Counted from the stretch's first letter, positions 1 through 9,608 are shown. The stretch: DNA of 32,491 bases from Mesotaenium endlicherianum (GCA_009602735.1 WELA01002181.1:156708-189198), one strand, 5' to 3'. Notes: a model not told the origin generated them from the sequence alone. Made by a program: numbers and translations.

Positions 1-443
1 GCCTAGCATATGTACATGGAATGAGTTTACTGTTCAACGGTCAGTGCGATGGCACCGCCTACCCGGGAGTTAACCACGTTGGTAGGACCTCGGTTAACCA
101 AATCCACCGCCATCTCCCATCATTCCGAATAGCCATCCATCATGGGGATGTCATCTGGCCATTCATCTAGCAGGTGGTACTTAGATGCATATCAAGGCAG
201 TTCGCTGCTACCGAGCACGGAAGTCAGCTGGCTGTCAAAGAATGTGTCAGCAAGCTGACTTAAGTTGACTTCAGCCTGCTGCTTTTGGCCGAGTCATTAA
301 ACCGATAATTATGTAAAGTCCAGCAGACTGATTATTAACTAAAGTTCAGCAGGCTGACTACTAACTAAAGTTCAGCAGGCTGAACTAAATTAACTATTAT
401 ATTTAAATGAATATTATATCTACTAATATACTGATTCATTACA
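1..443 (-). repeat. Partial LTR of the A/B/C retrotransposon family, reverse orientation
   Basis: Reverse complement of the first part of the LTRs at 3644-4364 and 11398-12119. The LTR's 5' terminus (TGTAATGAATC) lies at 443 and reads leftward; the remaining 280 bp or so of the LTR are cut off by the window start. It carries one more U3 palindrome unit than the A LTRs: the 26-bp unit around AAAGTTCAGCAGGCTGA is tandemly repeated at about 341-390. Internal sequence of this element, if present, could lie left of the window (if this is its 5' LTR) or to the right (if 3'), but no matching internal region follows to the right, so a 5' LTR or a solo LTR is more likely. Confidence 0.9.
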
Positions 444-829
444 CTGGTGTTGCTAGCTGGTCCAATACTTTACCAGCTCTATTGCCAAGGATGCAAGCGA
501 GTTCCTCATCGAATCTCGCATTTTCTAGAAAAAAAATATGCAAGCACAAAGCGTTACAAGAGGTGTGTTTATTGTCTGTATTCAGGCAACGTATATGGGC
601 GTGATACATGTTGCACAAATGAATCCATCTCGCCATCCAATGGAAGACAACATGAACACCAGTCAACTTTCATTATGGTCCTGTCAAGTGCCGTTTCATC
701 ATTACATTCTTCCAAGTGCCAATTGGCCTCGCAGTATGACCAAAAAAGCCAATTGGCCTCGCACTATGTCCCGCACTAGTTCTGCCTAAACTGTGCAGAA
801 GGAGGTGGTCCCATCATAGGGGGTCCCAT
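444..829. other. Non-coding stretch with a short tandem repeat
   Basis: No gene is supported here; the short open frames overlap one another on both strands and have no recognisable motif. The only structure seen is a 30-bp-period direct repeat: GCCAATTGGCCTCGCA at 718 and again at 748, each followed by a TATG-CC variant. Confidence 0.5.
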
Positions 830-1687
830 GGGCGGCCCCATTGGCGGTTATAAATTCTGAAAAGGTACAGCTCTATTTTCTGGACGACCATCATAACATT
901 TAGGCTGCTCACACTTTGTGGAAAGATGACCTTATACGCCATAATTGTAGCAGTACGTACGGACCATGCCGTTTTCCTTAGGGCCACTGCCCCTGACGAA
1001 CTTGTCAGTCCTGATTTGTACCCTTTCTCTTTTATTCTAGCTTTTTGACTATGACAGAAAGCGTCTAACTCTTTCTTCTCTAGATCTTTCCCTTTTGTGA
1101 TACAATTTTTAGTGGCCTCGTTTACTACTGGCCACAAATATTCCTTCGCCAGCCAGACTTGCCTCTTGCAAATACTAATCATTGACACAATAGACACAAG
1201 CACTGCACCTGTAGTTTTAATGTCGTGCCCAAGATTGCCTGCGATTGCATCGTCATTTCCTCCAAATCATTGCAATATTTGATTTGGACTTTGTTGGCTT
1301 CTGACAGTTGCTGATTCCCACCATGTCCTTCTCTTCTTTCAGTCGCTTCATCTCTCGCATAAGTTGGTCCGTCGTGCTACTGTTCGATGGTCTCTTGCCT
1401 TTGTCTTTAACTTTTTTTGTCACCGTCTCTAGGATCTACTGCATCTTATCCATTCTCTGAGCGACATTGAGTAATTGTGGGTTTGGTGTTTGTTTCTGGA
1501 TTGCTCGTGCAGCCAAGACCTGGTCCTCAGAGGCTTTACGGGCTTCAATTTCAGCCAGAAGTCGCTCTTGTGTGAGATGCAAAAGAACTTCCTTGTCAGC
1601 GTCTGACAATGATGAAATGGTAATTTGGGAGCTAGTGCCTTCCTGCGTAGACTTGTCAGCGTTAAGCGTGGGGTCAGAATCTGCCAT
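830..1687 (-). pseudogene. Decayed gag-like ORF with degenerate CCHC zinc knuckle
   Basis: Reading leftward from an ATG at 1687, an acidic/polar N-terminal part (starts MADSDPTLNADKSTQ) runs into a predicted coiled coil rich in Leu, Glu, Arg and Gln. It meets an in-frame TAG at 1436-1438 (next to CAG, so a likely C-to-T change). The same frame continues with a Lys/Glu-rich stretch to about 1255. After one or more frame changes, a zinc-knuckle-like pattern appears near 920-975: C-x2-Y-x3-stop-G-H-x4-C, that is, a CX2CX4HX4C box with the second Cys turned into Tyr and a stop inside. A Pro/Gly/Met-rich repeat (PPMGPP) follows, preceded by another stop. This order (coiled coil, knuckle, low-complexity tail) is typical of retrotransposon Gag, but no capsid domain could be recognised. 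The family is not that of elements A to D. A decayed host zinc-knuckle gene is the alternative. Confidence 0.45.
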
Positions 1688-1924
1688 GATGGGTTGTGGA
1701 GAACTTGCGTTATCGGGCGGTAACTTGCCAGAGTTTCGTAAATGCTTTAAGACTTAAGCCTGAATTCCTGTGGAATCCTGAATTTCTCTCTTAATCCAAG
1801 AGTGAATATACGACGGCGGAGAGTTCTATCTGCACTTGCACGAGCTTCTTTGTCACTGCAATGAATGGTTGATATCGTCTTTGAGGATAATAATGTGTGC
1901 CAAGTTCCCTAGTTTAATAATACT
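1688..1924. other. No gene seen
   Basis: Sequence upstream (in minus-strand sense) of the decayed gag-like ORF. I looked for an LTR end or a primer-binding site matching initiator-Met tRNA on the minus strand and found none. Confidence 0.4.
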
Positions 1925-2140
1925 CCCGTACAGGCTCTTTTGCCCGTACCGTACGTATTGTAATACTCCGCATCCGCACAGGCCGTATCACTCGTATGGA
2001 CCAATTTACCGATTTATTTTTGATTTATAGTCGGTTTATGTCACCGACACTCACGTATTCCGACGTATTCTAACGTATAGTTTTGACACACCCGTATACA
2101 CGTATTTGTACAGGTCGTATCCATACTTGCCGTATCCGTA
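1925..2140. repeat. CGTA-rich short-repeat block
   Basis: Fourteen CGTA tetramers fall in about 215 bp, mostly as CCGTA, CGTATCC or CGTATT, nearly all in one orientation. Spacing is irregular, so this is not a simple satellite. Clusters of this kind occur in the subterminal regions of some plant DNA transposons, where transposase binds, but no terminal inverted repeat pair was found to delimit an element. Confidence 0.45.
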
Positions 2141-3163
2141 TTTTAAAATTAGGCCATGTTCTTTGACTTTCATTGTCAATGGTTCGTTAGAATATTTATC
2201 TTGGGAAGCTATCGTAATTATGTGACACTTATCTAATTGCTTATGTCACAAATCTAGTTTTGCGCCAAGTACGAGTACCTGTCGCAAAACTTCTAGTTTC
2301 TACCATGATTCTAACAAGTGTGATCACCATCTCGCCGATTCTTTTTAACTTTTGCGCTCCAAAGTGCTCCCAAGCGACCTCAACGCGTGCCTGGACAACA
2401 CGCAACGACTTCCGACACCCTTATTGCAGCCACGGCTTCTCGTCCTGTTCTTTTCAACAAGCCCACTATAGACAAGTCCCTTTCTCAGATGTGCTAAATC
2501 TTGCACAGCCCTTGCTCACTTGTGTTTCTAGGGCACAACCCCTACTTGCACAAGTTGTCACAATGTCATTCAGCATTCCCCCTTGCAATTGTTTTTTTGC
2601 TTCGTCTATAGCATCAATGAAGGCGGAGTTGTGCGACAACAAGGACTTCACAAGTATATAATAGCAGCACAAGTTGAGGCACTTTTGCAACTATCTTCAG
2701 GCAAGCGCGTGAATTAGAAATCTAAATTGATGATGATACATTAAATCATCATAACATTAAATATTTTTGCTAAACATGCATGATTCTTCAATGAATGCTC
2801 TAATGGCCAACGACACATCAAAATCCGATGTTGCGTCCGTTTTCCACCTTCACCTGGAGGATCGGCACCAAGCTACGACCCATTTGAGCAATTGAAGGAG
2901 CATGTGCGAGGAAGATATGTACTTCGTTGTCATTAATTTCTTCCACCAGATTTTTCCCTATCATCCACCAATCTCTACTCCATTGCGATAAAGTTATTTC
3001 AATAGAAATTTAACGGTTGCCTTCATCTCTGTCCACCTGCCCCACTTCTCATATAAATCATGTTCCTAAGGATATGAATGGATTGACATTTAATTCAAGG
3101 CGCATCATGTCTAGAGGGAGATAATATCACTTCTTAACATGTACACACGTTGACGTGCAGTCC
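2141..3163. other. No gene seen; flank of the piggyBac-like element
   Basis: AT-rich sequence with short unsupported open frames on both strands. No conserved motif, tRNA-like or LTR structure was recognised. It ends at the TTAA that marks the left edge of the piggyBac-like transposon. Confidence 0.4.
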
Positions 3164-3167
3164 TTAA

Positions 3168-3180
3168 CACTAGATAGCCC
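3168..3180 (+). repeat. Left terminal inverted repeat of the piggyBac-like element
   Basis: CACTAGATAGCCC directly follows TTAA (3164-3167). A subterminal repeat, TTGATGCAATTACT, lies at 3196-3209. Confidence 0.85.
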
Positions 3181-3638
3181 GAAGCATCATATATGTTGAT
3201 GCAATTACTCGCCCCCTTTGTCTCTATCATATTTTTTTATTTACTTGATCATTTTAAGTAAAACTAATTTTAAACGGTGGGTTACATCGCAATGTGTCCA
3301 GAATTAAATTGACAGGTCAAATTGACTCCTTACGTACAAGTTACATCAAGATGTGTACGATGCTAAAATCAATTTCGATGAAGAAAGTCATCAAAAATAA
3401 ACGCGAAAGCCTTACTTTTTTGCGAGACCTCTTCAGCCATGGCTGCCGCTGGTTGCTCCCTCGACGCTTTTTTTGTAAGTAAAAAATTCTCATACCAGCT
3501 GCACACTTCGATTGTCCGTGGGCACAAGAAAAATTTGAGACATATAGGATGAAGCGTTATTAGAGGGAGTGGTGAAGAAGCGAATTGAGGCCCATAAGGG
3601 CCATGGCGTCGTTTATCAAGTGTGTTCTTTGTAAATGA
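3181..3638 (+). other. 5' part of the piggyBac-like element, left of the A insertion
   Basis: Between the left inverted repeat and the A insertion. The transposase frame seen at 12121 can be followed leftward across the target duplication only to a TAA at 3595-3597, without an in-frame ATG. The true N-terminus is therefore either degraded or encoded by an upstream exon that I could not identify. Confidence 0.45.
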
Positions 3639-3643
3639 CAAGT
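3639..3643 (+). repeat. Target site duplication CAAGT, left copy
   Basis: CAAGT immediately precedes the 5' LTR of A; the same five bases at 12120-12124 follow its 3' LTR. A 5-bp duplication is standard for Ty3/gypsy integrases and shows both LTRs belong to one insertion. Confidence 0.93.
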
Positions 3644-4364
3644 TGTAATGAATCAGTATATTAGTGGATATAATAGTCATTTAAATATAATAGTTAATTA
3701 AGTTCAGCCTGCTGAACTTTAGTTAATAGTCAGTCTGCTGGACTTTACATAATTATCAGTTTAATGACTCAGTAAAAAGCAGCAGGCTGAAAGTCCATAT
3801 AAGTCAGCTTGCTGACACATTCTTTGACAGCAAGCTGACTTCCGTACTCGGTAGCAGCGAACTGCCTTGATATGCATCTAAGTGCAATATGCTAGATGAA
3901 TAGCCAGATGACATCCCTATGATGGATGGCTATTCGGGATGATGGGAGATGGCGGTGGATTTGGTTAACCGAGGTCCTACCAACGTGGTTAACTCCCGGG
4001 TAGGCGGTGCCATCGCACTGACCGTTGAACAGTAAACTCATTCCATGTACATATGCTAGGCATTGCTCTCGAGTTCGGCATTCGGAAACGAGGCCAACTC
4101 TCTTGTACAGCTTACTGAGAGAGATCTGAATCCAAGGCGAGAAGCCATTGATACGCACTGTCTTCTAACCTTGCTTATGTATGAGTTTACTGATTTGCAT
4201 TATTGATGCTAGTTTACTCTCATTTGACTGACGAGTATTATTCACTGCTAGTGTGTTGTCCTTTGCCGTTAAACCAGTTAACGGAAAATACCATAAAGAT
4301 TACTTGCTGATATAAAGATCTTTATTAATTGTTAATCGCCTATTTGGTAAGTCGATTCATTTCA
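3644..4364 (+). repeat. 5' LTR of retrotransposon A
   Basis: Starts TGTAATGAATC and ends GATTCATTTCA, an 11-bp terminal inverted repeat with one mismatch including the TG...CA ends. The U3 part has five short palindromes of the TCAGC-NN-GCTGA type between 3701 and 3840. Near the right end lie a conserved TATAAAG (4311-4317) and a conserved splice-donor-like GGTAAGT (4346-4352). Which TATA-like site starts transcription is not clear from sequence alone; CATATAAG near 3796 is another candidate. Confidence 0.95.
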
Positions 4365-4365
4365 G

Positions 4366-4377
4366 TGGTATCGGAGC
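4366..4377 (+). promoter_or_regulatory. Primer-binding site of A (initiator-Met tRNA)
   Basis: TGGTATCGGAGC lies one base after the LTR. It is complementary to the 3' end of plant initiator-Met tRNA except at one position where G faces U, a tolerated wobble. It primes minus-strand DNA synthesis. Confidence 0.9.
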
Positions 4378-4398
4378 AGTTATCACAGTCTTCTTTGT

Positions 4399-5556
4399 AT
4401 GGTAAGGACAAGGTCTCAAACTAGCAACTCCCGAGACATGGAGAACCAGGATAACGAGAATGTCGAAAACCAGGCGGAAAGCCATGTAGCGGGAAACCGT
4501 ACCTATTCGGAAGCAGTAGCGGATACTGCAGCTAGGGAGGCTGCAGATGAGGCAGCTGCTATTGCCTCAGTCGCAGCTCAGCAAGCTGAGGAGGAGATAG
4601 CCAGACTAGAAGCTGAACAAGTAGCAAAGGCCGCTGAAGATATACAAAGGAGGGAAGGACAGCCAGCTGACGAGCGCACTGTTGAAGAACTTATGGCATC
4701 AAGGGCCAATGTTCTGAACCCACCTCCTGCCGTACAACTCAATGTACCCCTAGGTCAAATACGTGACCGGCTGAATGCGGCAGGAATTGCTGCTGCAGGA
4801 GCAAGAGGGATTGTTGAGGACACTACTCAGCGAGTAGATGCCAATGCTGCTGCTGCATTTGCTAATCTACCACCCCAAAATGTAGACTTGGGAGCATTGT
4901 TCGTTCAGATGCAGTCGCAAATGGCGACCATGTATCAGTCCCAGCAGGAGGACAAAAGAATCATAATGTCCCTACTCCGGGACAGAGACCAACTGGGGTC
5001 TCACACCACTAGTGGTGGTGGCCGAGGGCCTAGTAAGCCCAAGCCGAAACCTCCCCAGGACTATGATCCTGAGGGAAACAGAAAATATTACCTGATCAAG
5101 TTTCTCGCGGATGTTGAGCAGTGGCTGGAGAACTACCCAGAACTGCAAGATTACGAGAAGGTCAGGCACACCGGTGCGCTACTGAAAGGCAGTGCCGCAG
5201 ACTGGTGGCTTTACTGGAAGGAAGAGCGTAAGGCTCGGCAACTCGGTGACCCTACGTGGGTAGAGTTTGTCGAGAAGTTGCATGAGAAGTTTGATGTCAT
5301 CAACCAGCAGGAAAAAGCTATCTATGCGATGATCTCCCTGACACTGAAGCAGACCACTTCAGTTGCTGAGCTTGCTCAAAAGTTCCAAGAGAACATGATG
5401 AAGCAGCCAGATTTGTTAGAACGGTATAGGATAGCATACTTCAGGTATGGCTACCATTGTCAGCAGAAAGGCCACTACAAAGAACAGTGTCCGGTCAAGC
5501 ACCTGCCTAAGGTCGAGAGAAAAGACCAGCCTTTAAAAGACAGCAACAGTCAGTAA
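4399..5556 (+). CDS. gag: Gag of retrotransposon A (internally deleted)
   Basis: 385 residues; ATG at 4399 follows the primer site by 21 nt. Residues 35-95 are rich in Ala, Glu and Arg and likely form a coiled coil. Residues about 235-350 fit the retrotransposon Gag capsid family (conserved W-x-NYPE, [19 protein letters not shown]). Gag forms the particle that packages element RNA. The nucleocapsid part is damaged: the knuckle at 351-364 reads [14 protein letters not shown], with Gly in place of the first Cys of CX2CX4HX4C. Compared with copy C, about 107 codons are missing just before the knuckle, including an RGG-rich segment. The deletion fuses the capsid end to the second residue of the knuckle and keeps the frame. 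The stop at 5554-5556 falls within the frameshift stem that leads into pol. Confidence 0.92.
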   Translation: MVRTRSQTSNSRDMENQDNENVENQAESHVAGNRTYSEAVADTAAREAADEAAAIASVAAQQAEEEIARLEAEQVAKAAEDIQRREGQPADERTVEELMASRANVLNPPPAVQLNVPLGQIRDRLNAAGIAAAGARGIVEDTTQRVDANAAAAFANLPPQNVDLGALFVQMQSQMATMYQSQQEDKRIIMSLLRDRDQLGSHTTSGGGRGPSKPKPKPPQDYDPEGNRKYYLIKFLADVEQWLENYPELQDYEKVRHTGALLKGSAADWWLYWKEERKARQLGDPTWVEFVEKLHEKFDVINQQEKAIYAMISLTLKQTTSVAELAQKFQENMMKQPDLLERYRIAYFRYGYHCQQKGHYKEQCPVKHLPKVERKDQPLKDSNSQ

Positions 5557-5573
5557 TCCAGCCTACTGACTGT
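5532..5573 (+). promoter_or_regulatory. -1 ribosomal frameshift signal between gag and pol of A
   Basis: In the Gag frame the codons CCT-TTA-AAA give the slippery heptamer T TTA AAA (5532-5538). After a 7-nt spacer comes a perfect 10-bp inverted repeat, ACAGTCAGTA (5546-5555) and TACTGACTGT (5564-5573), with an 8-nt loop. Slipping back one base continues at AGA (5538) into the open pol frame. The gag stop lies at the base of the loop. Copy C keeps heptamer, spacer and stem exactly, differing only in the loop. Confidence 0.85.
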
Positions 5574-8500
5574 GAGGATGCTAGAGATAGTGAGTCGTCA
5601 CTAGCTGCCCTCGTAGCAGGTATTATGGGTCCTGCTGAACTGGATTCACTATGCATGCCTGACAACCAGATAAAGGAGACCATCAGCAATATAGACGTCC
5701 AGAGAGTGCACACTCTGGATGCTCTTGTTCCACCTGATGTCCAACATTTCTTTGCTACGTCAGGAGAACAATGCGAAAGTCAGGAAAAGACAGTCCCCCC
5801 TATCCTACTGCATTGCATGATTGCAGGTAGGAAGGTGAGGGCATTTGTTGACGGAGGGGCGTCACATACTTTTATCCACAAGGACTTAGTTAAGCGGCTA
5901 AGGCTGCCTACTGTCACCCAAGGGAATAGAAAAATATTCCTTGGAGATGCCTCAAGTATCCCGGGAGGAGTTATAACCAAGCCTATTGAGGTCCAGTTAG
6001 GTTCTGGCATTGCAGTTCTAACTGAAACGCTTACATTTGAGGTACTCAACACTGGCTTTTATGATCTCGTGCTAGGCAGGTCCTGGCTTAATAGACATCA
6101 AGCTGAAGTGTGTTGGAGCAGAGGTACAGTTAAAGTGAGAGGAGCCAGTGATGGGCAGACTGACTTGGCACCCACCAGTGCTCTTCCTCTTGTCCTGTGT
6201 GGATGGCAAATGAAGGAAAAGAAGAGGCTTCCAGAAGGATGCAAGTTGCTGAATGCAATGGAGTTCGTCAAAAGCTGGAACCAGAAGGAAGACAGAATGT
6301 TCTGTCTGCTGCTAAGAGAGGTACCTCCTCAACCTGAAGAAGTGGTTGAGAAAAAGGTACACCCTCCGGAACACCCTACTGCTGCAAACATTGTTGCTCA
6401 GTACACGGATGTGTTTAATATGCCTCCAGGACTACCCCCTAAGCGGGAAGTAGATCATAGGATTGATTTATTACCTGGTAGCCAGCCACCCTGGCAACGC
6501 ACGTATGGCTTGTCTTATTTGGAGAGTGAGGAGTTGAAAACACAGATTGCAGAGCTGGAGGAAAATGGTTACATTTCTCCCAGTAAATCACCGTACGGCG
6601 CACCTATCCTATTTGTTAAGAAAAAGGATGGCAGTATGCGGATGTGTGTGGATTACAGAGCCCTGAACAGAATTACAGTAAAGAACAAGTATGCTTTACC
6701 CAGAATCGAGGACTTGCTTGATACCCTGTCTGGTGCTAAGGTGTTCAGTAAGATAGATCTCAAGAGTGGTTATCATCAAATCAGAATTGCTGAGGGGGAT
6801 GAACACAAGACTGCCTTCCGCACACGTTATGGACACTATGAGTTCAACGTGATGCCATTTGGACTGACTAATGCTCCTGCTACCTTCATGGGTGCTATGA
6901 ATGACATTTTCAGACCTTATTTGGATAAGTTTGTGCAAGTTTTCCTGGATGATATTTTAATTTTCTCTAAAGATGAAGCTCAGCACACTGAACACTTAAA
7001 GAAAGTGCTGGACACTCTGCGGAAAAATCACTTGTATGCTAAAATGAGCAAGTGTGATTTCTTTAAGGAAAGTATTGAATTCTTAGGCCACGTTGTCAGT
7101 AAAGAGGGCATCAGTGTGGATCCTAAGAAAGTCCAGACCATAAGGGACTGGCCAGTACCACAGTCTGTCTCTGAAGTTAGATCCTTCCTCGGGTTGGCTA
7201 ACTACTATAGGAGATTTATTGAGAATTATTCCACAAAGGCCAGTAAACTGACTGACCTTACTAAGAAAGACATCGGGTATGTGTGGGGGGAAGAGCAGCA
7301 GGCTGCCTTCCAGACCCTTAAAGATGCCCTTTGTTCTGCCCCAGTGCTAGCCGTGTATGACCCCAGCAAACCGGTGCAGGTGGTTACTGATGCCTCTGAT
7401 TTTGCCATGGGTGCTATTTTGTTGCAGCCTGCTGACAAAACCACAAAGGATGGTAAGGTACGGCAGGAGTGGCATCCTGTGTTGTATGAGTCTATGAAAT
7501 TTAATCCAGCGGAGATTAATTACTCAGTGCATGATAAAGAGCTGCTAGCTATCATTCATGTACTCAAACAGTGGAGAGCATACTTACATGGTAAAGCTTT
7601 TAAGGTGATTACAGATCATCTAGCTCTGACCCACTTTCAGAAGAAGTCCAAGCTGTCGAGGAGGGAGAACCGCTGGAGCCAGATGCTGGAGCAGTTCCAA
7701 GTCCAGATCGACTACAAACCAGGGAAGTTGAATCCTGCTGATGCACTCTCTAGAAGACCTGACTTGCAAGAAAGGAACTTTAGTCAGCATGCTGTAGATA
7801 AAGTCCTGTGTGCACTCACTTCACTAAAGGTGAAAAAGTCCTTCCTTGAACAACTTAGGAAAGCCTACCTTTCTGACCCAACATTTGAGCCCAGCCCCAC
7901 TACTGGTGTGTGTCGTGCTACTGCACTCGGGTATAAGCTCAAGGGAGGGGTCTGGGTGACTGAAACCACTTCAGGCAGGCTGAAGCTGGTCATTCCTAAT
8001 AATTTGGAAATAAGGTCTCTCTTACTGAGTCAAGCTCATGACAGTCTCCTGGGTGGACATTTGGGGCAGGCCAAAACTGTTGGCAAACTGGCAAAACATT
8101 ATCATTGGGAGGGGTTACCCCGGGAGGTCTTGAAATATGTCAAGTCCTGTGACCAGTGTCAGAGAAATAAGTCTCGGCACACACCACCCGGAGGTCTCTT
8201 GCAACCGCTACCCATCCCAGCGGGACGCTGGGAAACTATATCCATGGACTGGGTGGTCTCACTACCAAGAACTGCCAACGGGCATGATTCAATACTGGTA
8301 GTCGTGGATAAACTGACAAAAATGGTCATTTTTATCCCCACAACTGTCAAAGTGACTGCACTCGAAACAGCGAGACAGTTTTACAACCATGTAGTATGCC
8401 AACATGGGCTCCCTTCTAATATCATCTCAGACAGAGACTCAAAATTCACCTCTAAGTTCTGGAGAGCTTTAATGGGGTTAATGGGAGTCAAACAGCTGCT

Positions 8501-9341
8501 CAGCACAGCAAACCACCCTCAGACTGATGGGCAGACTGAAAGAACTAACCGAGTTCTGCAGGAGGTGCTGAGAGCATATATTAACCAAAAACAAGATAAT
8601 TGGGATGACCTGTTGCCTCAAATTCAGTTTGCGGTCAACAGTGCGGTGCACGCGTCAACGGGCAAAACTCCTTTTGAACTCAGCCTGGGTAGAGTCCCTA
8701 AGTCTCCTCTAGATGTGCTAGGGGAATCATTAACTCACCCTCAAGGGATTGACAACCCGGTCTCCCTCCAGTTAACTCAGGAGTTTGCTGACACCCTGTC
8801 AGAAGTCGAACGAAACTTGCACACAGCCCAAGAAAACCAACAAACATACGCTAATCAACACCGTCGGGAACTGACATTTTCCAAGGGGGATTTAGTCAAA
8901 CTGCATTCTCAGCACCTGTACCTCCCTGGTGTGGTCAAGAAAAAGCTTGGCCCTGTCTGGGTCGGTCCATATTCGGTGGTCCGTCGTGTCGGTCAGAATG
9001 CTTACAAACTGAACATGTCAGCTGAATACAAGGGGCACCCGGTCTTTAATGTCTCCTTCCTGGAACCATACATCAAAGGTGATACACTGTTCACAGGTCG
9101 GTTACCTGTCCAACCGGGACCGGTCCCCGCTGTCCGGGACGGCGACCCTGAGGAATATGAGGTCGATGAGATTTTAGACGCTCGCTCGGTCCGTCGATCG
9201 TCTAAATATGTCATGAAATACCTCATTCGATGGAAGGGTTACGATGCCTCTGGGGACACTTGGGAGTTTAAGGACCACTTGACCAATGCCAAAGGGGCGT
9301 TGACACGGTTCCACCTTCGGGCCGCTGGAGTCCCTCCATAA
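5538..9341 (+). CDS. pol: Pol of retrotransposon A: protease, RT, RNase H, integrase, chromodomain
   Basis: Open in the -1 frame relative to gag from the slippery site; the first ATG in frame is at 5625 (1,238 residues from there; numbering below uses it). Protease: D76-G-G-A-S with a downstream hydrophobic-LGRSWL motif. RT about 275-455: [19 protein letters not shown] and the catalytic FLDDIL with D442 and D443. RNase H about 585-700: [22 protein letters not shown]. Integrase: HHCC zinc domain from about 804 (H-x6-H ... CDQC), then catalytic D875, D936 and E972, spacing D-60-D-35-E. A chromodomain at about 1175-1238 ([29 protein letters not shown]) would steer integration to marked chromatin. 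All catalytic residues are present and there is no stop, so this copy may be enzymatically competent. Pol is made as a Gag-Pol fusion. Confidence 0.96.
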   Translation, partial: RQQQSVIQPTDCEDARDSESSLAALVAGIMGPAELDSLCMPDNQIKETISNIDVQRVHTLDALVPPDVQHFFATSGEQCESQEKTVPPILLHCMIAGRKVRAFVDGGASHTFIHKDLVKRLRLPTVTQGNRKIFLGDASSIPGGVITKPIEVQLGSGIAVLTETLTFEVLNTGFYDLVLGRSWLNRHQAEVCWSRGTVKVRGASDGQTDLAPTSALPLVLCGWQMKEKKRLPEGCKLLNAMEFVKSWNQKEDRMFCLLLREVPPQPEEVVEKKVHPPEHPTAANIVAQYTDVFNMPPGLPPKREVDHRIDLLPGSQPPWQRTYGLSYLESEELKTQIAELEENGYISPSKSPYGAPILFVKKKDGSMRMCVDYRALNRITVKNKYALPRIEDLLDTLSGAKVFSKIDLKSGYHQIRIAEGDEHKTAFRTRYGHYEFNVMPFGLTNAPATFMGAMNDIFRPYLDKFVQVFLDDILIFSKDEAQHTEHLKKVLDTLRKNHLYAKMSKCDFFKESIEFLGHVVSKEGISVDPKKVQTIRDWPVPQSVSEVRSFLGLANYYRRFIENYSTKASKLTDLTKKDIGYVWGEEQQAAFQTLKDALCSAPVLAVYDPSKPVQVVTDASDFAMGAILLQPADKTTKDGKVRQEWHPVLYESMKFNPAEINYSVHDKELLAIIHVLKQWRAYLHGKAFKVITDHLALTHFQKKSKLSRRENRWSQMLEQFQVQIDYKPGKLNPADALSRRPDLQERNFSQHAVDKVLCALTSLKVKKSFLEQLRKAYLSDPTFEPSPTTGVCRATALGYKLKGGVWVTETTSGRLKLVIPNNLEIRSLLLSQAHDSLLGGHLGQAKTVGKLAKHYHWEGLPREVLKYVKSCDQCQRNKSRHTPPGGLLQPLPIPAGRWETISMDWVVSLPRTANGHDSILVVVDKLTKMVIFIPTTVKVTALETARQFYNHVVCQHGLPSNIISDRDSKFTSKFWRALMGLMGVKQLLSTANHPQTDGQTERTNRVLQEVLRAYINQKQDNWDDLLPQIQFAVNSAVHASTGKTPFELSLGRVPKSPLDVLGESLTHPQGIDNPVSLQLTQEFADTLSEVERNLHTAQENQQTYANQHRRELTFSKGDLVKLHSQHLYLPGVVKKKLGPVWVGPYSVVRRVGQNAYKLNMSAEYKGHPVFNVSFLEPYIKGDTLFTGRLPVQPGPVPAVRDGDPEEYEVDEILDARSVRRSSKYVMKYLIRWKGYDASGDTWEFKDHLTNAKGALTRFHLRAAGVPP

Positions 9342-9577
9342 CTGTCATTTCAGTTGACACGGGAAGGTGACAGGCGGTCCTGTCTCCATTTAAGTTGGAG
9401 GGGAAAATATATGACAGTTAGTGAGCGAGAGCGATAAAAACACACTCATACGTTTATGTGTAGCGCATCGCAACTACGTCAACATTTAGCAATCATTTTG
9501 TAAGGTAAACAGCAGCGAAGCCACTATACTAAATACTAACATACTTTCTGCAATCCCTATGACAAAGGTCCATATCC
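9342..9577 (+). other. Spacer between pol and ORF2 of A
   Basis: Non-coding. Contains an internal polypurine-like tract (9390-9403). Compared with copy C, A lacks about 130 bp here, joined near 9434 after AGCGAGAGCGA. Confidence 0.6.
9390..9403 (+). promoter_or_regulatory. Internal polypurine-tract-like sequence
   Basis: TTAAGTTGGAGGG plus one G. The same 13 bases occur at 11383-11395 immediately before the 3' LTR, where they act as the presumed plus-strand primer. The internal copy lies about 50 bp after the pol stop and is conserved in C with one change (TTAACTTGGAGGGG). It may be a central-type second primer site or the relic of an older 3' end. Confidence 0.55.
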
Positions 9578-9608
9578 TACTAACTTGTGCCCTGGTTCCA
9601 TGTGCAGG
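9578..9608 (+). promoter_or_regulatory. Putative 3' splice site in front of ORF2
   Basis: TACTAAC at 9578-9584 is an ideal branch-point sequence. 24 nt after its branch A comes CAG at 9605-9607, with ORF2's ATG two bases downstream (9609). Copy C has the same arrangement at 28144-28173. A donor consensus GGTAAGT occurs in the LTR end (4346-4352), and GTAAGG overlaps the gag start (4402-4407). Confidence 0.55.

Noticed and set aside
1925..2140. CGTA block as a CRISPR array or satellite
   Set aside because: Spacing is irregular, units are too short, and the window is eukaryotic.
2260..2661. Plus-strand 133-codon frame as a host gene
   Set aside because: No recognisable motif, no ATG at its start, and overlapped by an equally open minus-strand frame.
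3892..4158. 88-codon antisense ORF in the LTR as a gene
   Set aside because: Lies in non-coding LTR sequence with no promoter or domain evidence; kept only as a low-interest observation.
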